Part shown: positions 41,955 to 52,647 of the stretch, piece after piece
Numbering within the stretch: the first letter of the stretch is position 1
Layout of the letters: each line of letters opens with the position of its first letter
Assembly (NCBI GenBank): GCA_907163375.1
Contig: CAJQUW010013656.1
Span: forward strand, 62,001 to 126,000
Length of the DNA stretch: 64,000 nt
Source: Prostheceraeus crozeri
Taxonomy: Eukaryota; Platyhelminthes; Polycladida; Euryleptidae
Direction: 5' to 3'
Translations under genes and position numbers: made by a program
Notes under the pieces: generated by a model
Told to the model about the DNA's origin: nothing
The model's input: the letters and a program-made list of their open reading frames with translations, nothing else
The model's database searches: none

Positions 41955-42320
41955 GATTCCTTGCATGAAGGGAGAATCTTTGAAAGACAGGTTCGCAACT
42001 TCTATGCTTCTCCAACTTCTTCGAATCGAAGACATCAAGGTCGTCTTGGAAAGGAACATCAAGGTCTAAGGAGGTTAGGGCATTTTCTCCGGAAGCCTGA
42101 AGATAACTTCGTCAAGAAGGCGTATGACATGGACCTACGGTTACCAACACCGAGAGGCCGCCGTAAGAAAACGTGGCGCGAAACGGTACTTGCCGATTGC
42201 AACGAGCTCGGCCTGAAGGCAAATGATGCTGCCAGCCGTAATTTGTGGAGAAAATCCATTGGGAAAAGCCAACCTCCAGAAGAATGGATAATGGACGAAA
42301 AACGAAAAAGTAATCTCTTC
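41955..42320 (+). pseudogene. C-terminal LINE fragment
   Basis: Reads RRLGHFLRKPEDNFVKKAYD then RGRRKKTWRETVLADCNELG and NLWRKSIGK, the conserved C-terminal tail of RTE-related and similar LINE polymerases. No RT core nearby, so a 3' remnant. Confidence 0.65.
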
Positions 42321-42329
42321 GAAATAGTA

Positions 42330-43300
42330 GTCTGGATGATATGCGGTACCATTTGGCAAACACAGACATGAGTGATACATCATGTATGCTCTTTTATCAA
42401 CGCGCTGAAGTTGATGTGGTAGTTTCGTATTTATCTCAGGCAAAATTAAAACATTTAAAAACCTGGCAGGCATATTCTAAAGTAGAACGCACATATACGT
42501 GTGGATTGAATGCAGTTCCATTGGCGAAACGTGGACCTCAATATTCTGAGAGCATGTAGGAGTTACCATGCCTTCGACTTAATAGAGCTTACATGTGAAG
42601 AAAAACTCAAATTAAAGTCAATAGTGATCCCTGAAATCTTAAGTTTTGATGTGAACGATGTCATTAATTGGGTTTGATCGAGTACACATGTTTGTCTTAT
42701 CTTGATTCAGCTTCAAACCTTTTATGTTACACCATGCTTCCATACTTCGCCATTTCTCCATGATATGGCGATTAACATTACTGTCCCGTTTCAAGCTAGA
42801 TGTCATATGCATATCTTGCTACTTTGGTTTGGGCAGAATGTGAATGTTCGTACAGATAAAAAATAGGATAAGGCCCAAAACAGACACTTTTACAACACCC
42901 GAAGTTATATCATGCGGCTTGCTAGCACAATTGCCGACGCGGACAACATTATGGCGAATTCCGAACAGAGACTGAATTATCTATAGCAGTGCTGCCGCTC
43001 CACCTGATAAGATTATTATTGCCAGCTGACAAAAATCATGCCAAAAATATGTGTTCCTGGGCAAAGCGTCTACAAGAACATGAGCAGTCACAAAAAGTGA
43101 GGAATTATAGGAAAATAAATATTGTATGTTGAATCAACACTATTTCAATTGATAAGGCCAGAGCGGAGAAATATATTTTGATACAATTTATTAATTAATT
43201 TTTGTGCGTAGAACAATATTATTTCATTAATTCAAAAAAACTAATTTTAAAAAATTGCATGTTGGATATACGAAATTATGAATACGATATACGATTTATG
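42330..43300. other. No gene seen
   Basis: AT-rich; weak coding-like stretch to 42559 that I cannot assign. Confidence 0.35.
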
Positions 43301-43304
43301 CAAA

Positions 43305-45010
43305 CATCACAAGACTTATTTTACAAATAAAGAATATAAATATCTGATGAAATTTAGATCATCAACCCCATTATGTATGGTTTGCCGAAAATGCATAAGC
43401 ATGATGACTATTCAAAAATGTTTTTCCTGACAATCATAAATGTATCAAAATTATGCCTCCTCATAACTTAAAATTTAGGCCTATAGTTTCTAGCCGATTT
43501 TTTCCAACCAGCAGAATAAGTGCATTTCTAGATGAGCCCCTTAAGGTATTTATTCCTCAAGTTAGAAGTTATTGCAGAGACCACTTTCTTCAAATTCTAC
43601 CAAAGACTATCCATAAAGAATCTATTTTCATCAGCTTTGATGTGGTGTCCCTTTACACCAGCATACCCATCTTGGTTACTTGGCGATTGGCTTTTGGCTA
43701 GATAAGTATCCAGAAATCATACCAAATCGAATAAGTCATTCATTTATCATTGAAGGACTCAAATTGATCCTTGAAAATAACTGTTTTTCATTTGAAAACG
43801 ATTTTTATATTCAAATCTCCGGGACGGCCATGGGGACTAAGGTCGCACCCACATACGCCACGTTAGTTATGGGTTTTCTCGAAGAAAAGACGTACTCCAT
43901 TGTTCAAACCGTTTTTCCTGACACATGTGAATAAATTATCAACTCATAGAAAATGTTTCTCGACGACTGCTGGATCATATGGGATAACAAATACGGCGAA
44001 TTAGAATTATTCAAAAGTATAGTATGCAACCTAGATTCATCTATCAAATTTACTTATGAAATGAACACGGATTCTTTAAATTTTCTTGATGTGATGGTTA
44101 CAAAAGACACAGTCAATGGATTAATAGCACAGACATATACAGAAAGCAAACTGACACAATGAGTTATGTCCCCTTCATGTTATCAAAAACATTCCTTACA
44201 ACTTAGCACGCCGCATAAAGATTTTAGTTTCAATACAAGAACTTACCGTTACAATGAATTAAAAATTCGTCTACTGACTTTGATGACTATCCTTCTTCGC
44301 TTATTAATGATGCGATTGATAAAGCCAAATCTTCTGATGTCAGCAATAACAACAAGCAAAACAAAAAGAACATTTTTCCATTTGTACACGAGTTCAACAG
44401 GAGTAACCCAGACATCTATAATAAAGTTATACGTCCTATTTCAAATACATGAAATCTTCTAACTCCATTCCAAAATTGTAATTTCATGAGAGCCTACAAA
44501 CAACCTAGATCTCTTCAATCTATATTGTCACAGAATAACCGGATGACAATTAGAGGAGTGTCGAAATGTGGCGAGCCAAGATGCAAGTGTTGCAGCATCA
44601 TAATTGAAAGCAACAAAGTTGATTTCGAAACCCCATCTGGCATAAAGACATTTAACATTCGAAAAAACATTAATTGTAAATCAACAAACGTAATTTATAA
44701 GATGATTTGTGGAGGAAGTAAAAAATGCTACATCGGTCAAACGGGGGATGTATTTCGACATCGGCTGACGGTACATCGCCAGCAAATCAAAGACAGTAGA
44801 TACTGTGTGCTAAGTGTCAGTAAACACATAGCGAGCTGTGGTGGCGGTCATTTTAGTGCTATTCCTTTCTTTCAGTTGTCCCTGGACGCTAAATGGACCG
44901 TGAGTCCAAGGAAGCTATGTTCATTAATTTATTTCATCCTTGCCTCAACGCTGTTTGATTTCTTTGATTTGGATATGATATCTGAAATTTCTGTACAATT
45001 TCGTTGAATA
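43305..45010 (+). pseudogene. Penelope-like element relic with GIY-YIG endonuclease
   Basis: Fragments in the order expected of a Penelope-like retroelement: YGLPKMHKHDD (about 43376), RPIVSS (about 43480), FDVVSLYTSIPI (about 43640, first catalytic Asp), SGTAMGTKVAPTYA (about 43820), MFLDDCWIIWD with the DD pair (about 43953), and a C-terminal GIY-YIG domain with VIYKMICGGSKKCYIGQTG (about 44690-44750). The last 170 codons are open and contain a Cys-rich CGEPRCKCC linker. At least four frameshifts; the N-terminus is missing. Confidence 0.85.
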
Positions 45011-45061
45011 AATCAGTTGAGATGATTTATAGTAAATCATCTCTATCATATAAGAAAAGAT

Positions 45062-45091
45062 ATGCCCGAGGGCTTTACCCCGAGGGCATAC
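45062..45091. repeat. Short GC-rich hairpin
   Basis: TATGCCCGAGGG and CCCGAGGGCATA form a near-palindrome around CTTTAC. It lies in an AT-rich intergenic stretch between the Penelope-like relic and Crypton 1. Confidence 0.7.
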
Positions 45092-45368
45092 TATGTTCAT
45101 GATACCGAGATATCAATGATACATTTGCCAAATTATCCTCCAAGCAATTTAGAGAATGTCTGTCTTATTTATATGCATTTGTAAGAATTACCTAGGGATT
45201 TCTTACAATCTATTGTACCATGCTCTGTCTATCTCGTCAATGTAATCTTTTTGGTGTATAAATCTTCATAGTTCCCTGCTTTTTGCTATGGATATCAATG
45301 GTTTGTTCATAGAAGCATTGACATTTTATCATAGACTTCTTGATTTGCTTTGAGAAAACTATGTGTTA

Positions 45369-45424
45369 CCGTGATATATTAAAAGTGGGTTATGAAATAA
45401 TATACCACTTTTAATATATCACGG
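45369..45424. repeat. Perfect 20-bp palindrome upstream of Crypton 1
   Basis: Arms 45369-45388 and 45405-45424 (CCGTGATATATTAAAAGTGG and its complement) with a 16-bp loop. The right arm ends 19 bp before the recombinase ATG, so it could be an end, recombination or regulatory site. Confidence 0.92.
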
Positions 45425-45443
45425 CAGGAAGTAGCAGCAAGCA

Positions 45444-46650
45444 ATGGAGAGAAAGTTGCAGATAGTGTTACCATCTGATGAGTATGTAGAGGCAGTAAAT
45501 AATAGCAAATACTGCAAAAACACCAGCAAGCAAACACAATATGCCGTTCATATGTTTGAGGAATTTCTAGAAAAAATTGACATGAGATTAAGCGTCATCA
45601 TTGATCAATTGAAAGCACCTGTGGAATCCACAGTTGTCGATGAAGTGATGAGTAGATTTTATTTGTCGATCAGAAATGTCAAGAAATCCACCTTTGATGC
45701 ACTCAGATATGGGCTGAAAAGATATTTTCAGGAAAATGCCGGTATCGACATTGTGAATGATCCAACTTTCTCAAAAAGTAAGGAAACATATCAATGTTTG
45801 ATTAAGAAGCTGAATTCCGATGGCTTAGCTTTCACTTCACATTTTCCTGCTATATCCGAGAATGATGTTAAAAAAATTATTTCATCTCTCGATGATACGA
45901 CACCATTCAAACTGCAGTATTTAACGTGGTTCTACATTCAGCTATATTTTTGTCGTCGCGGTGGAGAGAACATAAGAGATATGAAAGTCTCTGACTTTGA
46001 GATCCTAACTGATGACACAGGGCGCCAATATCTGATAAAAAGCAAAGACGAAATGCAGAAGAATCACCGTGAAAATGATGTTGAACACAGCATTGGTGGC
46101 CGAATATATGCAACAAACAAAGACAAGTGTCCTGTGAAAATATTTCAGTCATACTTGAAAAAGCTGAATCACTCTTGTGAGTTTCTGTGGCAAAAACCAA
46201 AAAATTCGTTCCTATGTTCCGATGAATATTGGTATGAAGCCCGACCAGTGGGGAAAAATGCACTTGGTTCTTTCATGCCACATATCAGCAAAATTACTGG
46301 TTTGTCGAGAAGATACACCAACCATTCTGTGCGAGTGACATCATGTACCATCCTTGGTGAAACGTTTTCCGAGAACCGAAATCCGCTCCGTATCGGGACA
46401 TAAAACCAATAGTGCTCTTGGGATATACAAGAGAATAACCAACAAAAGGAAAAGTGAAATGAGTGATCATATAAGCAACAAAATTGGTTGCTTTGATATC
46501 GCTACTTCTTCTTCTAGTGACTGTTTAGATGATCAAATTTGCAACGAAGCTTACGACCTGCATCTAAAAGAGTCCGAACTTGATCATGAACAGCAAGGCC
46601 GTTTAATTTTCAAAAATTGCAAAGTTACTGTGAACGTGTTCCACAAATGA
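45444..46650 (+). pseudogene. Crypton-like tyrosine recombinase 1
   Basis: DNA transposase of the tyrosine recombinase family, near the KIAA1958/ZMYM-type domain. Starts at ATG 45444. The N-terminal SAM-like region spans residues 20-110. Catalytic residues: Arg in CRRGGENIRDM (about 45955), His-x-x-Arg in YTNHSVRVTS (about 46325), then in a different frame SGHKTN (about 46392) and Tyr in LGIYKRI (about 46420). One frameshift at about 46355-46400 separates HxxR from the last His and Tyr; otherwise it is open and looks young. The C-terminal tail carries a Ser/Asp-rich segment. Confidence 0.85.
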
Positions 46651-46654
46651 CTTC

Positions 46655-46900
46655 ATGCCTTCCTTGTATTGCACCATCTACTGTTGAGAAATTAATATTA
46701 TTAAATTGTTGATAAGTTTCACTTTTTCCTGATCTTAGCGGAGAAGTTAGTAGGAGTAATGGGATGATATTATTTCAATTATTTCACTAAGCTAGTAGCA
46801 CTATTAAAGTTATAATTAAAATTCAAAATTTGTGGCAAATTAATAAATAAATTTTCTACGGCAAAGTGTTTAAATGTTCTATTGTGGCTGGAGCCTGGTA
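46655..46900. other. Intergenic, no gene
   Basis: AT-rich; probably the 3' untranslated part of Crypton 1. Confidence 0.3.
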
Positions 46901-46902
46901 CA

Positions 46903-47052
46903 ATACTGTTATACCATAGTCTAGCGGGGTATATTAATATTGTGACACCTCAGCGAAATCCATAACCCCCTCAGCCTACGGCTTCGGGGGTTATGAATTT
47001 ACTTCGGTGTCAAAATATTAATATACCCCGCTAGACTATGGTATAACAGTAT
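46903..47052. repeat. 150-bp long hairpin upstream of Crypton 2
   Basis: Outer arms 46903-46941 and 47014-47052 are perfect inverted repeats (39 bp: ATACTGTTATACCATAGTCT onward). Inner segments (TGACACC...CATAACCCCC and GGGGGTTATG...GGTGTCA) also pair, closing on a CAGCCTACGGCTTC tip. The whole would fold into one long stem. It ends 87 bp before the recombinase 2 ATG. Confidence 0.95.
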
Positions 47053-47138
47053 AATAACTGACCCTAGAAATTTTGTTTTTGGTATTCAAACTTCGTTTGC
47101 AATGATTCCATTTGAGATCATATCGTTCATATTGAAAC

Positions 47139-48635
47139 ATGTCTCTATCTAACGAATTGTTTGATGATGAAGATTTTAACACACTTGACGAATTTTTGGT
47201 GAATTACGATTTTTCAACGAATACAACTTCAACAACTCTAAATCTGAACACCATAGTCCAACAGCAGCAATCATCCTCAATATTTACACCGCTCAACTTA
47301 GAAAATGAACAATCAAGGACATCACGAAATGAATTACCATCCTCCATCTCTGATATTGATTTAAGAATAGAAAAACAAACTCCACAAAAAACATTAAGCA
47401 ATGCTAAATGGGAATGTGGAACCTTCAACCAGTGGGTCCGAGAACGAAACGAACACATTTTGGCAAGTAATTCAGAAGCCTTGATGTTTCTATCTGAGAA
47501 TGGACATTCGTCTCTCAAAGATATAACAAAAGCCAATCTTAATTAGGCATTGAAGTTTTTTGTATTTGAAGTGCGAAAAAAATGGTTTGAAGTATCCGAG
47601 CGAGTCTTTAAGACAACTTATTAACGGTATAAATTATTGGCTTCGCAAAAAAGAAAAGAAAAACTGGAATATATTTACGGACTTCGACTTTGAAGATGCT
47701 CGAAACGCGCTAGACGGCGCCATGAAGGAGACCGCTAAGGAAGGAAACGATGAACAGCCGAAAAGAGTGGTATCTATAACAGAAGAACAGGAGGAAGATC
47801 TATGGAACAGATTTTATCTTGGGGACGATAATCCGAAGAAGCTGAATCGCGCTTTGCTTTATTTGCTTTCAAAGCATTGTGGATTAAGAGGAGGAGCTGA
47901 ATTACGACAATTATCATACGCAGAAAATGGTAATCTAAATCTTTTTCAGTACAAAACAAACATTGAAATATTGGAGTATTATGAAAACACATCAAAAACC
48001 AACAATCATGGCCTAAAGCATCATCACATCGAACCAAAATCTGTGAGAATCTGGCCGTCAGAAAATGCCAATCGTTGTGTGATAAGACTGAAATGATAAG
48101 AAAATGATAAATCTCAGACCAGCTATATGCAATACACAAGCCTTATTTCTGCAACCACATCCGCACCACACAGCTACCAAATGGTATAATCCCATACCCA
48201 TGGGTCACACACAATACATTGTCTTTGACTATTCGATCACTCATGGAAGCGGCTGGATTTGACGGAAATTACACCAACCAAAGTGGAAGACGAACAGCAG
48301 TTACAAGAATTATTGAAAAAACAGGAGACAAGAAACTAGGTAAGAAAATATCCGGCCATCGTAGTGAATGTATTGATGTATACGATGAGGTATCGGACAA
48401 AAGAATGCGATTAGCTTCGAATGTGTTATCTAACCAAGTGAATAACTCAAACATAGAATGCAACAACACAATAACAACAATTACGGATACTGTAACAACG
48501 AATACTATTGAACAATCTGTCGGTGGACCCACCACTTTGAATGATCTAAAAGATTTCTGCAAAGAATTGAAAATTGCTCCAAAAAGAATAAGTGTACATA
48601 ACTCAGATGGCTCATCTCTTGAGATGAACTTTTGA
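47139..48635 (+). pseudogene. Crypton-like tyrosine recombinase 2
   Basis: A second, clearly different tyrosine recombinase. The N-terminus (residues 1-85) is Ser/Asn-rich; then WECGTFNQWVRERNEH, a SAM-like region, catalytic Arg in HCGLRGGAELRQL (about 47875), a YTNQSGRRTAV motif (about 48273) in place of the usual NHSxR, SGHRSE (about 48353) and Tyr in IDVYDEV (about 48375). Decay: a stop at 47544-47546, a frameshift just after, and another between 48096 and 48219. A C-terminal Thr/Asn-rich tail ends at 48635. Confidence 0.82.
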
Positions 48636-48831
48636 TTTATGATATTAAAGATGATTTGTTTTCTGCATGGATTTCTAAATAAAAGGCTAAAAATAAACAG
48701 GTAGACTAAGTTGAATTAAATCATACGATCACAGTCAAATTATTTAGAAGTCCATCGTTTATGTTATCTCATCTTATTAAGATGAATTGTTCATCTTATA
48801 ATTGTAGCCTACTCCTGGATGCACATGTGCC

Positions 48832-49090
48832 TACTCCTAGCACTGCACATGTTAAAAAATCTAGGAATCGATGAGTAACGATCTAAATTCATGTAAAACT
48901 AGCGATGATATTATTATAGTATTATAATTATATAGATTATTAAATATAGATCATATAAAATTATATACTATCATAACATTGTAGATATAATATTATTATC
49001 GCTATTTTTACATGCATTTAATAGGCCTATATCGTTCCTCATTGATTCCTAGATTTCTTAACATGTGCAGTGCAATGATATCTAGGAGTA
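48832..49090. mobile_element. 259-bp palindromic MITE-like element
   Basis: Arms run inward from TACTCCTAG (48832) and CTAGGAGTA (49090). They share CACTGCACATGTTAA, AATCTAGGAATC, GAGTAACGAT-like and AGCGAT-A-TATTATTAT words almost to the centre. No coding capacity. Confidence 0.88.
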
Positions 49091-49680
49091 CAATTACTGC
49101 TATTTTTCGTGCATATTCATGTCTTTTGTAAATATATTTCTTAAAGTAAAGGTATTCTTACAAAAAAGAAAATATATTTAATAGGATATTTACATGGGAA
49201 ATAAGACAGACATTCTCTAATATCATTAATTCCTTTTCACTTGTACATATACTTTTGCACAACCACGTAATTTACTTTTCTTAATGTGTTTTTAGATGCT
49301 AGGTTAAATAAGATCTCTTTAGGTATTTCCTCCTTTTGTAGTGATAGATATCTGTAACTTTTACATTAGTTAGGGCCTACATTAAAATTTTGTATATTAT
49401 GATCTTTGATGTTTGTATAGCCTGATTTGGCTCATTTGTACGTGACCAAGACTCCGAAACGTCATATTAAGTTAAAAAAATAAAAGCAATTTTACCTATT
49501 TTGGGGCGTTTTTCGCAAAAAAAGAATAGAAAATGTTTCCCGCAATGATGATTTCTCTATCAATGCATGTGAAAGACGTTCTTGAAATCTCAATCAGCAT
49601 ATATACTGTATATATAGCATTGCTGATCGCTTTTTTCCTACATTGCTGCCCTCAAAAATCCATGTTTATGTTATATTGAC
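49091..49680. other. No gene; contains one arm of a 22-bp inverted match
   Basis: AAATAAGACAGACATTCTCT AA at 49199-49220 is the exact reverse complement of 45149-45170. Otherwise AT-rich without features. Confidence 0.6.
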
Positions 49681-49689
49681 ATCAATGAA

Positions 49690-49766
49690 GATATATTACC
49701 TTTATCAAATGACAGCCGCGTAGCGCCAGACGATTTAGGCTGATCATTTGAAAGGTAATATATGCA
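49690..49766. repeat. Short inverted repeat
   Basis: ATATATTACCTTTATCAAATGA and TCATTTGAAAGGTAATATAT face each other around a GC-rich loop (GCCGCGTAGCGCCAGACG). Confidence 0.85.
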
Positions 49767-49792
49767 TTGTTACTGAACCGAAAGTCTATAAC

Positions 49793-51875
49793 ATGGATTT
49801 CTATATAGTATATTATATCGGGATGAGACACTACCGATATCTACATACATTAGTATTCCTGCTTTGAAGACAGTTGATTTGTTAAGCATCACGATTATAC
49901 TTTCTCAAAGTGACTTTCAAATGTGTTGTCGATGGTTGCAGCACAAATTGTGGAACCCAAATAGAAAACAAGATCATACTATTTCATTTCATTGTATCCC
50001 AAAAGACGATGAAAGATTCAGGAAAATTGGCTGCAAAATATTCGAGAATTTGAAGAGGGAATTTGGAATCACATAATATCAAGAAAATCTACTCGCACAA
50101 CTAGTGCATGAATGCTTCTTTATATCATTCCACGAGCTTTACTTATGGTTTTCATAGAGGATCGATTGTGCATTACGCAGCTGACTGAAGTTGTAGAATT
50201 TTCGGGGCCATCCATTTCAATCGTTCTTAACAAACAACTTTGTATAAATCGATCGCTTATTTCAAGAAAAATTGCTAGACGAATTCTCCACCTGTCGAAT
50301 ACAGACTTGGACGGATAGCCTACTGATTTCCATACTGATATGTAATTTTTCATACAACAATTGACGAATAATTTCAGTACAGAACATTGAAATAGATGTC
50401 CAATTTCAAATCATCGCGATAAAAGTTCTTGCCAACAAATGCAAAGAAGTTTTTCGAAAACTTTGTGTTAGTTCTTGTGGATAGTTGGACAGTTTTTTTT
50501 GGATTTTTTCTGGCTTTTTTATGCGGATTTTTAATAAATTCCATGCTTTTATGGTCATGTCCATCAGACAATTTGTTGGTACAATCAAGCCATCGCGAGA
50601 AAATGCAGCAAATAATCATGTTCATGTTGAAGTGGATTAAATCCATAAAAGTAATGAAGCAAGAATTGAAGTAAAGAAGTGAACTATAAATCCATCTAAG
50701 CTTTACATATAATGCCCTTATTCTTAAGTCCGAGTTTGTGGGTTCAGACATCATTGAAAAAATCTCGTGAAAATCCAAATTAATTGATTCTGAGCGATTA
50801 GCAGCAGCGTTCAAAGCTTTGGGACACTTCAGAATGCTTAGAAAGGAAATCATTTGTCTGTTTCTGCATCAGTTACATCCTTTATAGATATCAAATTTTT
50901 TCCACATGAAGACTTTCCACATACCAACTGGAACGGCACTCGAATGAATTTGTCCGAAGAGGACATACTTAGAATCACAAAAAGATATGAAACACTAATT
51001 ACACCTAAAGGGTTTTGATGGACTGGATCATGTCGTAAAATGACTCTATGCTCAGGCGGCTACGAGATTTTGAGACCACCCAAGTTTCTAGCATGACGAC
51101 AAGGAAATGTTCCAGATAATCAAGTTTACAATTCTGAATTAATTTTATAGGATCGGAATGCTCACTTCGTTTATGAAGTCCTATGGTTGGAGTCTTGACA
51201 TTATTCACGTCAATAAAACAACGCAAAATTTGGAGCCCTACCAAAATGTCAATGAAGTTGTATTGTTTCAGTGCTTGAATGGCTAACTTGTGTAAGAAAT
51301 AATGAGTTAAAAGAGCTGAACTTTTCTATATTCCATTTGAAGTCAAAGCTTTGTTGTTCAACATACTTATATGCCATTTGTAATTGTCTTGACTTTTCGA
51401 TATAGTAGTTATTTGATATCAGACGACTTTCCTAGAATGGAGTTGCTATAATTGAATCAACTGGGAGCAAAAGGAATAACAAATTCACCGGATTTTAAAA
51501 AGTTGTTGTGCGAGTATATTGATATTGATATAATATTAATATATTTTATATTAATAGTTAATATTAATAATTGATATAATATCACATACTTGATATTATG
51601 TGATTCCAAATTCTCGATTATTTTGCAGCCAATTTTCCTGAATCTTTCATCGTCTTTTGGGAAACAATGAAATGAAATAGTATGATCTTGTTTTCTATTT
51701 GGGTTCCACAATTTGTGCTGCAACCATCGACAACACATTTGAAAGTCACTTTGAGAAAGTATAATCGTGATGCTTAACAATCAACTGTCTTCAAAACAGG
51801 ACTACTAATGTATGTAGATATCGGTAGTGTCTCATCCCGATATAGAATACTATATAGAAATCCATGTCTACGACA
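49793..51875. mobile_element. THAP-containing TIR element (P-element-like)
   Basis: Inverted arms 49793-50105 and about 51495-51875, about 95% alike by eye, include the words GGATGAGACACTACCGATAT and GCATCACGATTATACTTTCT. Each arm encodes a decayed THAP-type zinc-finger start (CVVDGCSTN in one frame, SFHCIPKDDERFRKIGCK in another), which P elements and THAP9 use for DNA binding. The interior (50110-51490) has no recognisable transposase, so the element is probably non-autonomous or its interior has decayed. The right arm carries an AT-rich insertion at about 51515-51585. Confidence 0.75.
50106..51490. other. Interior of the THAP element, no recognisable gene
   Basis: Open frames here (for example minus 50853-50374) show biased composition and no family motif. 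Short plus-strand pieces such as SERLAAAFKALGHF near 50795 hint at decayed coding sequence. Confidence 0.35.
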
Positions 51876-52543
51876 TCAAAATTCCAAGATTTTTAATCCA
51901 AAATTCACAATTCCAAATCTATGATCATTTTCTATATAGTCCATGCAGCTCAGAACATTAAAGCATAGACTTCTAAATTTCTCTGGACAGATAGGTAAAC
52001 AAAATTTGAAATCATTTTATACATGTTCAGGCCAACCAACATTCGTGTTGCAGAAGATCGAATTTTGCAGCTTGTTTGAATGAAAAATGCAAGCAAATGC
52101 AGTATACAGTTGCTAGCTGTGAACCGAAATGCAATGACGGTGTAACACAGATACATTCCTCTGCCTGCATAACAAAGAAATTTGAATTTGTGATTGCATC
52201 GATTTAGTTGAAAGTATTATATCCCAACTAAACATTCTTGTGCAACCTTGTGTGACGTCTTGTGTAACCTTCAATTCCATGAATCTGACAAATGCTACCA
52301 CGAAGGACATGGATCATCATGGCAAGCAATGAAGAAAAATCGAGGAAATGAAACAGCGTGATCTAAAGTCTTTATCTGTTCCTTTATCTGTCTAGATGCT
52401 TCTCCAAACAACTACAAAGCTGCGATCCGGTATGGCCACGTTTTCAAGTCCTGGCAATGGAAACAAAATCGGAAGATTTCTTGTTACGACAAACGATAAT
52501 GGACTAAAAATGGCGATCATAAGTTGAAATCTTCCCCACAGCA

Positions 52544-52587
52544 TCATCGCATCATTGACTATCGAAAAATCTGCGAATCACATTATT
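52544..52587. repeat. LINE target-site duplication, left copy (44 bp)
   Basis: Identical to 57706-57749; begins TCATCGCATCATTGACTATC and ends CACATTATT. Confidence 0.95.
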
Positions 52588-52647
52588 ATTTTATTTTTTT
52601 TGTACACGACTCTTACGAGCCGGGGCATTTCTCAAGATCTCGGAATC

